A stretch of 64,000 nucleotides of DNA from Aminobacter aminovorans (GCF_900445235.1 NZ_UFSM01000001.1:3115501-3179500); one strand, 5' to 3'; shown: positions 16,775-26,113, counted from the stretch's first letter. Notes: a model not told the origin generated them from the letters alone. Numbers and translations: made by a program.

Positions 16775-18595
16775 TTAACCGCCCTGACTCCACCAGACCG
16801 GCAATTGATAGCCAAATATGGGTGTTTTTTCCGGATGTTTTAGTCTCTTGGCAAATGCGATCCACTGCTCGGAGTTATGCTGGAACGGCACCATATAGTT
16901 TCCGGAGATCAATAGACGGTCGAGCGCGCGCACTGCGGCGACGAAATCTTCCTTCTCGCGCGCCTTGAGCATAGCGTCGATCATCGCGTCGACAGCGGGG
17001 CTGGAAACGCCAGCCAGATTGAACGAGCCGGGCTTCTGGGCGGCGGACGAGCCCCAGCGGCCGATCTGCTCGATACCTGGCGACAGCGTGCCGGTGAAGC
17101 CTGTCACACCGATCAGAGCGTCGAATTCAAAGGCCTGCTTGCGTGACTGGATCTGGTCGGCCTCAAGTGCGCGGATGGTAACTGCGATGCCCAGCTTTTC
17201 CAGCGTGCGCTGATAAAGCGCGGCAAGTCGTTGCTCGGCTTCGGACGAGGTCAGGATCTCGAAGGCGAAGGGCTTGCCTTCGGCATCGAACATCTTGCCG
17301 CCCTGCAAGGTGTAGCCGGCATTCTTGAACAGCTCGAAGGCCTGTTTCATTACCTTGCGGTCCTGGCCGGAGCCGTCGGTGACGGGCGGGCGCCAGGAGC
17401 CGTCCATGATGTCGGGGCGCACCGCGTCGGGGAAGGGCGCCAGCAGCGCCTTTTCCTTGTCGTTGGCGGGCACGCCATAGGCCGAAAGTTCCGAACCCTG
17501 CCAGTAGCTGACGGTGCGTTCGTACTTGCCGGCGAACAGGTTGCGATTGGCCCATTCGAAGTCGTAAAGCATGCCGAGCGCCTGGCGAACCTGCGGGTTG
17601 GCGAATTTTGGCAGCCGGGTGTTGAACATGAAGCCGGTGACGACGGGCGGCAGGCCGCTCTTGAAGGTCTCGGCGACGATGTCGCCGTTCTTGAAGGCGG
17701 GGAAATCGAAGCCGCGTTCGCGCTTGACCGGATCAGCCTCGGTAAAGGTGTCGCAGATGCCCTTCTTGAACGCTTCGAACTGGGCTGCGGCGTTGAGGAA
17801 ATACTCGATGGTGATCTGGTCGTAATTGTCGAAGCCACGCTTGGACGGGATGTCGCGAGCCCAGTATTCGGGATTGCGCTTGAAGACGATGCGTTCGCCA
17901 GGCTTGACCTCGGCAACCGTATAGGGGCCGCTGCCGACGAGCGGCTTCAGCGTGGTCTGGTCGAAGGTATCCTTGGAAAAGGCATGCTTGGGCACGATCG
18001 GCGTTAGTGCGATGATCAGCGGGAATTCGCGATCGGCCTTGTCGTTGAAGGTGAAGCGGACGCTGTTGTCGCCAGTCTTTTCGATCTTTTCGATCTTGGC
18101 CATGCGGTCGCTGTAGGGAGGGCGTCCTTTTTCGGTGAAGACCTCATAGGTGAAGATGACATCGTCGGGGGTGATCTGCTGGCCGTCAGACCACTTGGCA
18201 TTGGGGTCGAGGTTGAACTCGATCCATTTGCGCTCGGGGTCGATGTCGACCGATTTGGCAGTCAGCCCGTAGATGCTGAAGGCCTCGTCGGCGTTGCGCT
18301 GCATCAGCGATTCGAAGACGAGATTGCCGTAGATCGTGTCGATCATGCCGCGCGCTGTGGTGCGCAGGCTCTTGATGATGAACGGGTTGAGATTGTCGAA
18401 ACTGCCGATGACGCAATAGGTGATCTTGCCGCCCTTTGGGGCATCCGGATTGGCGTAGGGAAAGTTCTTGAAATCGGCCGGCAGGGCAGGCGTACCATGC
18501 ATGGACAGGCCGTGAACGGGCTCGGCCAGGGCGGCGCGCGGCGCCAGGATTGCTATGGCGGCGGTTGCGACCAGCAGCGAAAGAGTGCGTCTCAC
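16775..18595 (-). CDS. Extracellular solute-binding protein family 5 (YejA-like), orphan
   Basis: A 606-residue periplasmic binding protein with a signal peptide (MRRTLSLLVATAAIAILAPR, cleavage likely after ALA). It is the large peptide/oligopeptide type: GLSMHGTPALPADFKNFPYA and APKGGKITYCVIGSFDNLNP at the N-terminus, NAKWSDGQQITPDDVIFTYE in the middle, and MVPFQHNSEQWIAFAKRLKH near the end. This N-terminal arrangement is characteristic of YejA, whose partners YejBEF import peptides such as microcin C. No permease or ATPase gene adjoins it here, so it must use a transporter encoded elsewhere or beyond the neighbouring FrnE-like gene. Confidence 0.9.
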   Translation of the reverse strand: MRRTLSLLVATAAIAILAPRAALAEPVHGLSMHGTPALPADFKNFPYANPDAPKGGKITYCVIGSFDNLNPFIIKSLRTTARGMIDTIYGNLVFESLMQRNADEAFSIYGLTAKSVDIDPERKWIEFNLDPNAKWSDGQQITPDDVIFTYEVFTEKGRPPYSDRMAKIEKIEKTGDNSVRFTFNDKADREFPLIIALTPIVPKHAFSKDTFDQTTLKPLVGSGPYTVAEVKPGERIVFKRNPEYWARDIPSKRGFDNYDQITIEYFLNAAAQFEAFKKGICDTFTEADPVKRERGFDFPAFKNGDIVAETFKSGLPPVVTGFMFNTRLPKFANPQVRQALGMLYDFEWANRNLFAGKYERTVSYWQGSELSAYGVPANDKEKALLAPFPDAVRPDIMDGSWRPPVTDGSGQDRKVMKQAFELFKNAGYTLQGGKMFDAEGKPFAFEILTSSEAEQRLAALYQRTLEKLGIAVTIRALEADQIQSRKQAFEFDALIGVTGFTGTLSPGIEQIGRWGSSAAQKPGSFNLAGVSSPAVDAMIDAMLKAREKEDFVAAVRALDRLLISGNYMVPFQHNSEQWIAFAKRLKHPEKTPIFGYQLPVWWSQGG

Positions 18596-18823
18596 GACGA
18601 TTCTCCACGAATTCGGGGAAGCTTTGATGATTCGAAGCGTAGCGCAGGCTTATGCGGCCCGTCCATTGCTGGCTCAAGGCACAAGAAATGCGTGCAAACA
18701 GGCTGGATTCGCGGCTCGCGGCAGTGTAACACGCGCGGCGAAGTCATGCTGTTGCCTCATTTGCCCAACAGGTAGCGTCGACACACGGCTTGGGCCGGTT
18801 CCGGGATTGTTTGAGAGGAATTC

Positions 18824-19456
18824 ATGAAGATGACGAGCCAGAAATTCGACGGTCTCCGCCTGTCGGCCTTGGCGGCTGGCGTTGCCGGTCTGCTGGCGTC
18901 GGGCCTTGCGCCGGCCGCTGCACAGCAGCAGCAGGTGCCGCAGGGCTGGTTCAAGGCCTGCTCCAAGCAGGCTGACGTCGACATCTGCAACGTGCAGAAC
19001 ATCCTGACCGCAAGCAACGGCCAGTTGGTCACCGGCATCTCGATGATCGAGCTCAAGGGCAAGGTCAATCGCAAGGTGTTCCAGGTCACCGTGCCGAGCG
19101 GCCGCCTCATTCCTCCGGGAATCGGCCTGCAGGTCGATGGCGCCAAGGCACAGAAGCTGGAATATGTGATCTGCTTCCCTGACCGTTGCGTCGCCGAGAT
19201 CGCCCTGACCGACGCGCTCGTCGGCTCGTTCAAGAAGGGCACCGACCTGACGCTGACCTCGATCAACTTCCAGAATCAGCCGAACCCGATCAAGGTTTCG
19301 CTGTCGGGCTTCACTGGCGCCTTCGACGGCGAGCCGCTGAAGCAGTCGGATCTGGAAGACCGCCAGAAGAAGCTTCAGGAGTTCGTCTCGAAGAACAACG
19401 AGGACTTCGCCAAGAAGCTCAAGGAAGAGCAGGACAAGGCCAAGACGGCCAACTGA
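18824..19456 (+). CDS. Invasion-associated locus B (IalB) family protein
   Basis: A 210-residue secreted protein with a signal peptide (GLRLSALAAGVAGLLASGLA, cleavage likely after AAA). The mature part shows the IalB-type beta core: WFKACSKQADVDICNVQN, VPSGRLIPPGIGLQVDGAK, VICFPDRCVAEIALTD, with four cysteines. The C-terminus is a charged Lys/Glu coiled-coil-like tail (about 175-208). IalB was named in Bartonella for erythrocyte invasion, but homologues are widespread in free-living Hyphomicrobiales and their role there is unknown. AGAGGAA 6 nt before the ATG is the ribosome site. A strong terminator follows, and hspQ lies convergently. Confidence 0.9.
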   Translation: MKMTSQKFDGLRLSALAAGVAGLLASGLAPAAAQQQQVPQGWFKACSKQADVDICNVQNILTASNGQLVTGISMIELKGKVNRKVFQVTVPSGRLIPPGIGLQVDGAKAQKLEYVICFPDRCVAEIALTDALVGSFKKGTDLTLTSINFQNQPNPIKVSLSGFTGAFDGEPLKQSDLEDRQKKLQEFVSKNNEDFAKKLKEEQDKAKTAN

Positions 19457-19478
19457 TCGACCTGACCTGACTGCAATG

Positions 19479-19507
19479 AAAAAGCGGGGTTTTGGCCCCG
19501 CTTTTTT
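19479..19507. terminator. Rho-independent terminator after the ialB-type gene
   Basis: AAAAAGCGGGG pairs with CCCCGCTTTTT around the loop TTTTGG, followed by further T residues. It serves the plus-strand gene and, with its A-run, probably the convergent hspQ gene. Confidence 0.92.
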
Positions 19508-19530
19508 TGTTTGATATCAAGTGCTTGCGT

Positions 19531-19854
19531 CTAGTGGCTGCTGCGCGCTTTAGGTGCATAGTGGCCGTCCGCGGTCTTGTCGAAATACTCGCCCACTTGC
19601 GGATGCCGGAGCGGCTCACCGGAACTGTCCTCGAGCAGGTTCTGCTCGGAAACGTAGGCGACGTATTCGGTCTCCGAATTCTCCGCCAGCAGGTGATAGA
19701 AAGGCTGGTCGCGCCGCGGCCGCACTGCGGCGGGGATCGCGTCGTACCACTCCTCGGTGTTGGCGAATTCGGGGTCGACGTCAAAGATCACGCCGCGGAA
19801 CGGGAAGACCCGGTGCCGCACCACCTGTCCGATCGAGAACTTTGCCGTCTTCAT
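19531..19854 (-). CDS. hspQ: Heat-shock protein HspQ (YccV-like hemimethylated-DNA-binding fold)
   Basis: A 107-residue protein of the YccV/HspQ family: KFSIGQVVRHRVFPFRGVIF at the start, then DQPFYHLLAENSETEYVAYV and SEQNLLEDSSGEPLRHP. In Escherichia coli HspQ is a heat-shock factor that destabilises mutant DnaA and acts as a Lon specificity enhancer. No heat-shock promoter was recognised here. It is convergent with the ialB-type gene. Confidence 0.93.
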   Translation of the reverse strand: MKTAKFSIGQVVRHRVFPFRGVIFDVDPEFANTEEWYDAIPAAVRPRRDQPFYHLLAENSETEYVAYVSEQNLLEDSSGEPLRHPQVGEYFDKTADGHYAPKARSSH

Positions 19855-19907
19855 GGATCACCTGCGCCGCGCGAGATCTGCCAAATCACACGCGCTTTCA
19901 ATCGCTT

Positions 19908-19957
19908 AGGACACGTTTGAGGTGGATAGAGCTCTCCGCCCCCGCCGATCGTGTCCT
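19908..19957. other. 50-nt structured palindrome of unknown role
   Basis: AGGACACG (19908-19915) pairs with CGTGTCCT (19950-19957), and an inner GGTGGA pairs with TCCGCC, giving a plausible two-part stem. It lies 54 bp upstream of hspQ and 166 bp upstream of the AEC gene, so it could be a 5' UTR structure of hspQ, an operator, or a small RNA element. I do not recognise it as a known family. Confidence 0.35.
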
Positions 19958-20123
19958 TCCAACTTCCTATTTGGCGCAGCAAGGCAGCTATTTCAATGGC
20001 ATAGCGGCTTGACGGGCGGTTCGGCCGCACGATACCGGCTGTTGTCATTATGCTCCATCGCGCAGCCGTTGCCCGCCAGGCGGCGAATGCGCCTTTTCCA
20101 GCACGCCAAGCGGGAAAGTGCCG

Positions 20124-21086
20124 ATGTCTGAGGTGATCGGTCTGGTCTTGCCCTTCTTCGGGCTGATCTTCATGGGATTTGTCGTTGCCCGCATCACCAG
20201 GCAGCCGCTGGAGGCACTCGGCTGGATGACGACCTTCATCGTCTATGTCGCGCTGCCGGCGCTGTTTTTCCAACTGCTGGCCAAGACGCCGTTCGAGCGG
20301 CTGACCGAATGGAGCTACATATCAGGCGCAGTGTTCTCGACCTTCGTCATCTTCACGCTGATGTTTGCGGCTTCCTGCATCAGGGCGCGCGGTGAGATCG
20401 CCGAATCGACGATAAAGGGGCTGGCCTCGGCCTATGGCAATATCGGCTACATGGGGCCCGGACTTGCCTTGCTTGCCTTCGGCGAGGAAGCAGCGGTGCC
20501 TGTTGCGCTGATCTTCTGCTTCGAAAACATCATGCATTTCACCATAGCGCCCATGATGATGGCGCTGGCAGGCGACGAGCCGCGCTCGCCGTCGAGCGTT
20601 GCAATCGACGTGGTCAGGAAGATCGCCTTCCACCCTTTCATCATCGCGACCGCGGTCGGTGTGCTCGCGGCCTATACGGAGTTCCGGCCGCCGCTGCCGG
20701 TCGAGCGGTTCCTCGAGTACCTTTCGCGGGCGGCCGCACCATGCGCCTTGTTTGCCATGGGCGTGACGCTGGCGCTGCGACCCTTGAAGCGGGTGCCGCA
20801 CGAGATGGTGCCGATCGCGCTGCTGAAGCTGATCGTGCATCCGCTGCTGTGCTATGTCGTTCTGAGCTGGGTCGGCAATTTCTCGCCCGTCTGGCTGTTC
20901 TCGGCCATGCTCATGGCAGCATTGCCGACGGCGACCAATGTCTTCGTCATCGCCCAGCAATATGGCGTATGGGTCGAGCGCGCGTCTGCGAGTGTGCTCG
21001 TCACAACCTGCGCGTCGGTGCTGACCGTGACCGGACTGTTGTATATGATCCAGCACGGCATCTTGCCGCCGGATCTTTTCCCATAA
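20124..21086 (+). CDS. AEC-family transporter (auxin efflux carrier/malonate permease type)
   Basis: A 320-residue inner-membrane carrier with about ten hydrophobic segments in two similar halves. The first half starts VIGLVLPFFGLIFMGFVVAR; the central loop holds LAGDEPRSPSSVAIDVVRK; the second half contains AAPCALFAMGVTLALRP and the late PTATNVFVIAQQYGV motif conserved in the family. Bacterial AEC members export or import organic acids such as malonate or malate; the substrate is not predictable. ATG at 20124 (GGGAAAG upstream) is preferred to the GTG two codons earlier. It converges on the UbiH-type gene with only 3 bp between stops. Confidence 0.88.
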   Translation: MSEVIGLVLPFFGLIFMGFVVARITRQPLEALGWMTTFIVYVALPALFFQLLAKTPFERLTEWSYISGAVFSTFVIFTLMFAASCIRARGEIAESTIKGLASAYGNIGYMGPGLALLAFGEEAAVPVALIFCFENIMHFTIAPMMMALAGDEPRSPSSVAIDVVRKIAFHPFIIATAVGVLAAYTEFRPPLPVERFLEYLSRAAAPCALFAMGVTLALRPLKRVPHEMVPIALLKLIVHPLLCYVVLSWVGNFSPVWLFSAMLMAALPTATNVFVIAQQYGVWVERASASVLVTTCASVLTVTGLLYMIQHGILPPDLFP

Positions 21087-21089
21087 AAC

Positions 21090-22319
21090 TCAGTCGGTGG
21101 AAGCCTCGTGCGTACGGCGCGGCGAACGCAGACCCGCGAAGACTGACGAAAATCCGCTGCCCGGACGCAAGCCTTCGCGCATGAAGAAAGCGCGGAGCGG
21201 CGAGAAACCGCCGAGCACGTTAAGGCCGGCGCTGCGCGCCAGCTGTGCCGGCAGCATGTCTGACAACAGCGACCTATTGAGCAGGTTGACCGCGCTGGTG
21301 CGGGCGAGAATGTCGGGGCGCCGCGCCGAATCGTAGGCTGCCAGTGCTTCTGCAGAGCCAGCATCGTCGCGGTGTTTCGATGCGATTTCAACGAGCTGAT
21401 CGACATCCCTGATGCCGAGATTGAGCCCTTGCGCGCCGATCGGCGGGAACACATGCGCGGCTTCGCCGACAAGGGCAACACGGTTCTGGGCGAAGCGCTG
21501 CGGCAAGGATGTCGACAACGGGTAGATCTGGCGACCGCCCTCGACGGTGACGCGACCGAGCATCGACTGCATCTGCTGTTCGACGCGTGGCGACAGTGCA
21601 TCGTCGTCGAGGCTGGCGAATTCCTCGGCCGTTTCGGGCCTGAGCACCCAGACGAGGCTGGAGCGGCGGCCGGGCAGCGGCACCTGGGTGAACGGCCCGG
21701 TTTCGGTGTGGAACTCGGTCGAAGTGAAGGCGTGGTCGCGGCTGTGGGCGAAATTCAGCACCAAAGCGGCCTGCGGCAGCGAGTGCGCCGACGCCGAAAT
21801 GCCGGCTGCCTGGCGGGCAGGCGAATTGCGGCCGTCAGCGGCTACAGCCAATGTCGCTTCGACTGTGGTGCCGTCTGACAGCGCGGCAATCGCGCTGTTC
21901 TGCCCGAGCGCCCAATTGTCGACCATTGCTCGGCGCCATTCGATGGCTGGATGGGCCTCCACCGTTCTTTCGAGAACGGCGTTGAAAACGCGGTTCTGGA
22001 AATTGAGGCCGAAATGCTCTTCGCCGATCTCGCTGGCGCGGAATGTGACGATGGGACTGCGGATCAGCCGCGACGTACCGTCGATGATGCGCATCACCTT
22101 CAGCGGCGCGGCGTCAGCTTCGATCGATTCGAGCACGCCGAGCCTGGCCAGGAATTTCAGGGCGGGCACCATCAGAGCCGTGGTGCGGCCGTCGTCGGCG
22201 CGGGCCGGCGGTCCGGCAAGGACGACGCCGAAGCCAGCCTCTGCAAAGGCCAGCGCAGATATCAGCCCCACCGGACCCGTTCCGGCCACCAGAATGTGGT
22301 GTCTCGTGTCGACGCTCAT
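21090..22319 (-). CDS. ubiH: UbiH/UbiF-family FAD-dependent ubiquinone-biosynthesis hydroxylase
   Basis: A 409-residue flavoprotein monooxygenase of the UbiH/COQ6 family, which hydroxylates the aromatic ring of ubiquinone intermediates. Motifs in order: the N-terminal dinucleotide fold HHILVAGTGPVGLISALAFA, the mid-protein AVAADGRNSPARQAAGI (DG motif) and the C-terminal FAD motif VALVGEAAHVFPPIGAQGLN followed by LGIRDVDQL. Alphaproteobacteria have several homologues (UbiH, UbiF, UbiL, UbiM) with different ring positions, so the exact regiospecificity and the symbol are tentative. It is monocistronic. Confidence 0.85.
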   Translation of the reverse strand: MSVDTRHHILVAGTGPVGLISALAFAEAGFGVVLAGPPARADDGRTTALMVPALKFLARLGVLESIEADAAPLKVMRIIDGTSRLIRSPIVTFRASEIGEEHFGLNFQNRVFNAVLERTVEAHPAIEWRRAMVDNWALGQNSAIAALSDGTTVEATLAVAADGRNSPARQAAGISASAHSLPQAALVLNFAHSRDHAFTSTEFHTETGPFTQVPLPGRRSSLVWVLRPETAEEFASLDDDALSPRVEQQMQSMLGRVTVEGGRQIYPLSTSLPQRFAQNRVALVGEAAHVFPPIGAQGLNLGIRDVDQLVEIASKHRDDAGSAEALAAYDSARRPDILARTSAVNLLNRSLLSDMLPAQLARSAGLNVLGGFSPLRAFFMREGLRPGSGFSSVFAGLRSPRRTHEASTD

Positions 22320-22711
22320 CGGCCGTCCATGCTGTGTCCCGGTGCCATTCCGGCACCTCAGTTATCCCGTATATTGCAGAGCTAAGCCATTGATCAACGC
22401 GGCGATTCATCCCATTCGGTCGCAATCGCACATCCCGGCCCAATTTCAACCGGCCTGGCATGGCGTCGTCCGCTCACGCCGCAGTGGATGAAGCAGGTCT
22501 GGTGCTGCAACGGGACATTTTCAGCTTGGCTTTCGTCTTGTCTGGAAAGCGGTGCTGCTATTAAGTGCCGAATGGCAGGGAGACTTTCAGTGGCAAACAG
22601 GACGGCACGATGACTGGAGAATTCGTGCAGTCGTGTGGCAACAGATTGTCACCATATGCTTGGTCATGTTTGTCCATTCGGCTCAATTCTGCAAAATGAT
22701 TGGCGGGAAAC
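22320..22711. other. Divergent intergenic region ubiH / pcs
   Basis: About 390 bp between the divergent UbiH-type gene and pcs. I see no gene, tRNA or known RNA. A short hairpin GGTGCC-ATTCC-GGCACC is at 22341-22357. Promoters of both genes must lie here but I could not place them with confidence. Confidence 0.5.
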
Positions 22712-23443
22712 GTGAAGCCTAAGAAAGTCACATGGCCACAGGCGCGGGCCTTTTCGGTCCATCTTCTCACCGCATCGGGTTCGTTCCTCGCCTTCCTGTC
22801 GCTGGTTGCGGCGAGTGAAGAGCGCTGGACGGCGATGTTCTGGTGGCTGGGGCTCGCTCTTTTCGTCGACGGCATCGACGGGCCGATCGCGCGCAAGCTC
22901 GAGGTCAAGGAAATCCTGCCGACATGGTCGGGCGAACTGCTCGACAACATCATCGACTACGTCACCTACGTGCTGATCCCGGCCTTTGCGCTCTACCAGA
23001 GCGGCTTCATGGGCGAGGGGCTGTCGTTCCTGTCAGGCGCGATCATCGTGGTGTCGAGCGCGATCTATTATGCCGACACCGGCATGAAGACGAAGGAGAA
23101 CTTCTTCAAGGGTTTTCCCGTCGTCTGGAACATGGTGGTGTTCACGCTGTTCGTCATCGAGCCTGGACAATGGGTGTCGTTCGCGGTGGTCGTCATCGCA
23201 GGCATACTGACCTTCGTGCCAATGAATTTCCTCCACCCGGTTCGCGTCGTCAGGCTCAGGAACATAAACCTGCCGATGACACTGATCTGGTGCGCGTTTG
23301 GCGGCGTGGCGCTATGGCAACACATGGATGCCAGCGAATGGGTCAAGATCGGCATTGCGATCAGCGGCCTCTACCTGTTCTTCATTGGCGGCGTGATGCA
23401 GTTCTTCCCCAATCTCGGCGGCAAGCCGGCAAGCGAGACATAG
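22712..23443 (+). CDS. pcs: Phosphatidylcholine synthase
   Basis: A 243-residue inner-membrane CDP-alcohol phosphotransferase that condenses choline with CDP-diacylglycerol to make phosphatidylcholine in one step, a pathway typical of rhizobia, Brucella and Legionella. The Pcs form of the catalytic motif is at about residues 53-82: VDGIDGPIARKLEV, then GELLDNIIDYVTYV. Further Pcs hallmarks are RAFSVHLLTASGSFLAFLSL and FVPMNFLHPVRVVRLRNINL. Several membrane helices follow. The start is placed at GTG 22712 because GGGA lies 6 nt upstream and it gives the N-terminal length I recall for Sinorhizobium Pcs; TTG at 22700 is the alternative. Confidence 0.93.
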   Translation: MKPKKVTWPQARAFSVHLLTASGSFLAFLSLVAASEERWTAMFWWLGLALFVDGIDGPIARKLEVKEILPTWSGELLDNIIDYVTYVLIPAFALYQSGFMGEGLSFLSGAIIVVSSAIYYADTGMKTKENFFKGFPVVWNMVVFTLFVIEPGQWVSFAVVVIAGILTFVPMNFLHPVRVVRLRNINLPMTLIWCAFGGVALWQHMDASEWVKIGIAISGLYLFFIGGVMQFFPNLGGKPASET

Positions 23444-23456
23444 AAGGACTGAAGAC

Positions 23457-24434
23457 GTGCCCAAAGCCATACGCGTCCATGCCCATGGCGGTCCCGAAGC
23501 GCTGACCTACGAAGAGGCGGACGTCGGCCGGCCAGGCCCCGGTCAGGCGCTCATCCGCCACACCGCCATCGGCCTGAATTTCATCGACGTCTATTTCCGC
23601 ACCGGGCTTTACCCGGCGCCGGCAGGCATGCCGGTGATTCCGGGTGGCGAGGCAGCCGGCGTGGTGGTCGAACTGGGTGACGGCGTCGACTGGCTCAAGG
23701 TCGGCGATCGCATTGCCTATGCCGTGCCGACCGGTGCGTATTGCGAGGAACGGGTGATTGCTGCCGACAGGCTGGTCAGGGTGCCCGATGGCATCGGCGA
23801 CGAGCAGGCCGCGGCGATGATGTTGAAGGGCATGACCGCCGAATACCTGTTGTTGCGTACGTTCAAGGTCAAGGCCGGGGACACCGTTCTATATCATGCC
23901 GCGGCTGGCGGCGTCGGCCTGATCCTCGGGCAGTGGGCGAAACACCTTGGTGCAACGGTCATCGGCACGGTGGGCTCGGACGACAAGGGTGAGCTTGCCA
24001 GGGCGAATGGCTTCGACCACATTATCAATTACCGCGATCGGGATTTCGTCGCTGAGGTTGCCGCCATCACCGGCGGCAGGAAATGCGACGTGGTCTACGA
24101 TTCAGTCGGCAACGATACCTTTCCCTGTTCGCTCGATTGCCTGCGGCCGCTGGGAACATTCGTCAGCTTTGGCCAGTCGTCCGGGCCGATCCCGCCATTC
24201 AGCATTTCGCTGCTCGCGCAAAAGGGCTCGCTCTATGCAACGCGACCGACACTTTTCGCCTATAATGCGAAGCGTGAAGATCTGGTCCGCTCGGCCGAGG
24301 CGCTGTTCGATGTCGTGCTCAAGGGGGCGGTCGATATCAGGATCAACCAGCGTTATGCGCTACGCGACGTGGCACAGGCTCATGCCGATCTGGAAGGCCG
24401 CAAGACGACGGGGACGACCGTACTTATCCCTTGA
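23457..24434 (+). CDS. NADPH:quinone reductase (zinc-free MDR family)
   Basis: A 325-residue medium-chain reductase of the QOR group. The N-terminal catalytic domain has LNFIDVYFRTGLYP and the conserved PVIPGGEAAGVV; the Rossmann domain has VLYHAAAGGVGLILGQWAKH. Zinc-ligand cysteines are absent, as in quinone oxidoreductases. It would reduce quinones or enones with NADPH in the cytoplasm. It starts with GTG 13 bp after pcs, so the two are probably co-transcribed. A related but distinct MDR is at 62906-63916. Confidence 0.9.
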   Translation: MPKAIRVHAHGGPEALTYEEADVGRPGPGQALIRHTAIGLNFIDVYFRTGLYPAPAGMPVIPGGEAAGVVVELGDGVDWLKVGDRIAYAVPTGAYCEERVIAADRLVRVPDGIGDEQAAAMMLKGMTAEYLLLRTFKVKAGDTVLYHAAAGGVGLILGQWAKHLGATVIGTVGSDDKGELARANGFDHIINYRDRDFVAEVAAITGGRKCDVVYDSVGNDTFPCSLDCLRPLGTFVSFGQSSGPIPPFSISLLAQKGSLYATRPTLFAYNAKREDLVRSAEALFDVVLKGAVDIRINQRYALRDVAQAHADLEGRKTTGTTVLIP

Positions 24435-24547
24435 GTTTTCGCTAGAATTCTTGAAGCTCTTTCAACTTCTGACATGCTTTGCGCCGGGAGCAGGACGCGC
24501 CTACCATGCTCCCGGGAACATAATAAAGAACTGACATGGGAGGCGTT

Positions 24548-26113
24548 GTGGACACAACCCCTTTAGCCAATGGTCGGAACCTGCTTGAGGTTCGCGGCCT
24601 GACGAAGATATTCGGCACTCTGAAGGCGTGCGACCAGGTCGACCTGACCATCGCAAAGGGCGAAATCCATGCCCTGCTCGGTGAAAACGGCGCCGGCAAG
24701 TCGACGCTGGTAAAGATGCTGTTCGGCTCGCTGGAGCCCAATGCCGGCGAAATCCACTGGAACGGCCAGCCCGCCAGGATCACCAGCCCGGGCGTTGCAA
24801 AGAAACTCGGCATCGGCATGGTTTTCCAGCATTTTTCTCTGTTCGAGGCGCTGACAGCCGCGGAGAATATCGCGCTCTCGCTGGCCGACGATACACCCAT
24901 CGGGACCATTGCCGCCAAGGCGCGTGCGCTGTCCTACAGCTACGGCCTGCCGCTCGATCCGGACTCCCTTGTCGGCGATCTCTCGGTCGGCGAACGCCAA
25001 CGCATCGAGATCATACGTTGCCTGCTGCAGACACCTGACCTGATCATTCTCGACGAGCCGACTTCGGTGCTGACGCCGCAGGAAGCCGACAAGCTGTTCG
25101 AGACGCTGGAGCGCCTGCGCTCCGAGGGCAAGTCGATCCTCTACATCTCGCACCGCCTCGACGAAGTCCGCCGGCTCTGCGACAGCGCCACGATCATGCG
25201 ACACGGCAAGGTTGTGGGCCACTGCAATCCCCGGCTCGAGACGCCGTCCTCGCTGGCGCGCATGATGGTCGGCACCGAGGTCAAGAATGCCGAGCGCACC
25301 ACTGCTTCCGTGCGCGGCGAGGACCTGCTCAGCATCTGCGGCATGAGCCGCAAGCCGGCCGGGCCGTTCTCGATGCCGCTCAAGAACATCTGGCTGAGTG
25401 TCGCCGGCGGCGAGGTTATCGGCATTGCCGGTGTCGCCGGCAACGGCCAGGGCGAGCTGTTCGAGTCGATATCGGGAGAGGCGCTGCAGGAAAGTGCGGA
25501 TGCCGTCCGCATTCGCGGCAAGTCGGCCGGGCGCATGGGCATATCGGCGCGCCGGCTGCTTGGTGCGGCCTTCGTGCCGGAGGAGCGCCTGGGTCATGGT
25601 GCGGCGCCGCGCATGCGGCTTTCCGACAACCTCCTGCTGTCGCGCCACGCCACCGACGGCAAAGCTTTTGTCGGTGATCTCGGGCTGGTCAAGTCGGGTG
25701 CGATCCAGAAGGCGGCGCAGCGCATCATCGAGGTGATGGACGTGCGCAAGAGCGCGCCCGATCCGGAAGCCGCAGCCCTTTCGGGCGGCAACCTGCAGAA
25801 ATTCATCATCGGTCGCGAGCTCGACCGCAACCCGGCCGTGATGGTGGTCAACCAGCCGACATGGGGCGTCGATGCCGGTGCCGCCGCACGCATTCGCCAA
25901 GCGCTGATCGAACTTGCCCGCAACGGGTCGGCTGTGCTGGTGATTAGCCAGGATCTCGACGAATTGTTCGAAATCTCGGACGCCATCGCCGTCATGCACA
26001 ATGGCGAGCTGTCCAAACCGATCCCGATCGCTGACGCCACGCTCGAACGCATCGGCCTGTTGATGGGCGGTGCCGAACCCGGCCACCTCGACCATGCGAA
26101 GGAGGTGGCGTGA
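24548..26113 (+). CDS. Nucleoside-type ABC importer, double ATP-binding protein
   Basis: A 521-residue ATPase with two fused nucleotide-binding domains, as in RbsA, MglA and the BMP-linked nucleoside importers (NupO/YufO). NBD1: Walker A LLGENGAGKSTLVKML, signature DLSVGERQRIEI, Walker B LIILDEPTSVLTPQEAD. NBD2 has the family's degenerate A-loop GVAGNGQGEL and signature ALSGGNLQKF. GTG at 24548 is preferred to ATG 24536 because GGGAGG lies just before it, although the spacing is short. It heads the operon ATPase, permease, permease, binding protein. Confidence 0.93.
   Translation: MDTTPLANGRNLLEVRGLTKIFGTLKACDQVDLTIAKGEIHALLGENGAGKSTLVKMLFGSLEPNAGEIHWNGQPARITSPGVAKKLGIGMVFQHFSLFEALTAAENIALSLADDTPIGTIAAKARALSYSYGLPLDPDSLVGDLSVGERQRIEIIRCLLQTPDLIILDEPTSVLTPQEADKLFETLERLRSEGKSILYISHRLDEVRRLCDSATIMRHGKVVGHCNPRLETPSSLARMMVGTEVKNAERTTASVRGEDLLSICGMSRKPAGPFSMPLKNIWLSVAGGEVIGIAGVAGNGQGELFESISGEALQESADAVRIRGKSAGRMGISARRLLGAAFVPEERLGHGAAPRMRLSDNLLLSRHATDGKAFVGDLGLVKSGAIQKAAQRIIEVMDVRKSAPDPEAAALSGGNLQKFIIGRELDRNPAVMVVNQPTWGVDAGAAARIRQALIELARNGSAVLVISQDLDELFEISDAIAVMHNGELSKPIPIADATLERIGLLMGGAEPGHLDHAKEVA

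Noticed and set aside
15856..16968. A 370-codon plus-strand open frame across the FrnE-like gene
   Set aside because: It lies antisense to a gene with CPWC and cis-Pro motifs and shows no domain of its own.
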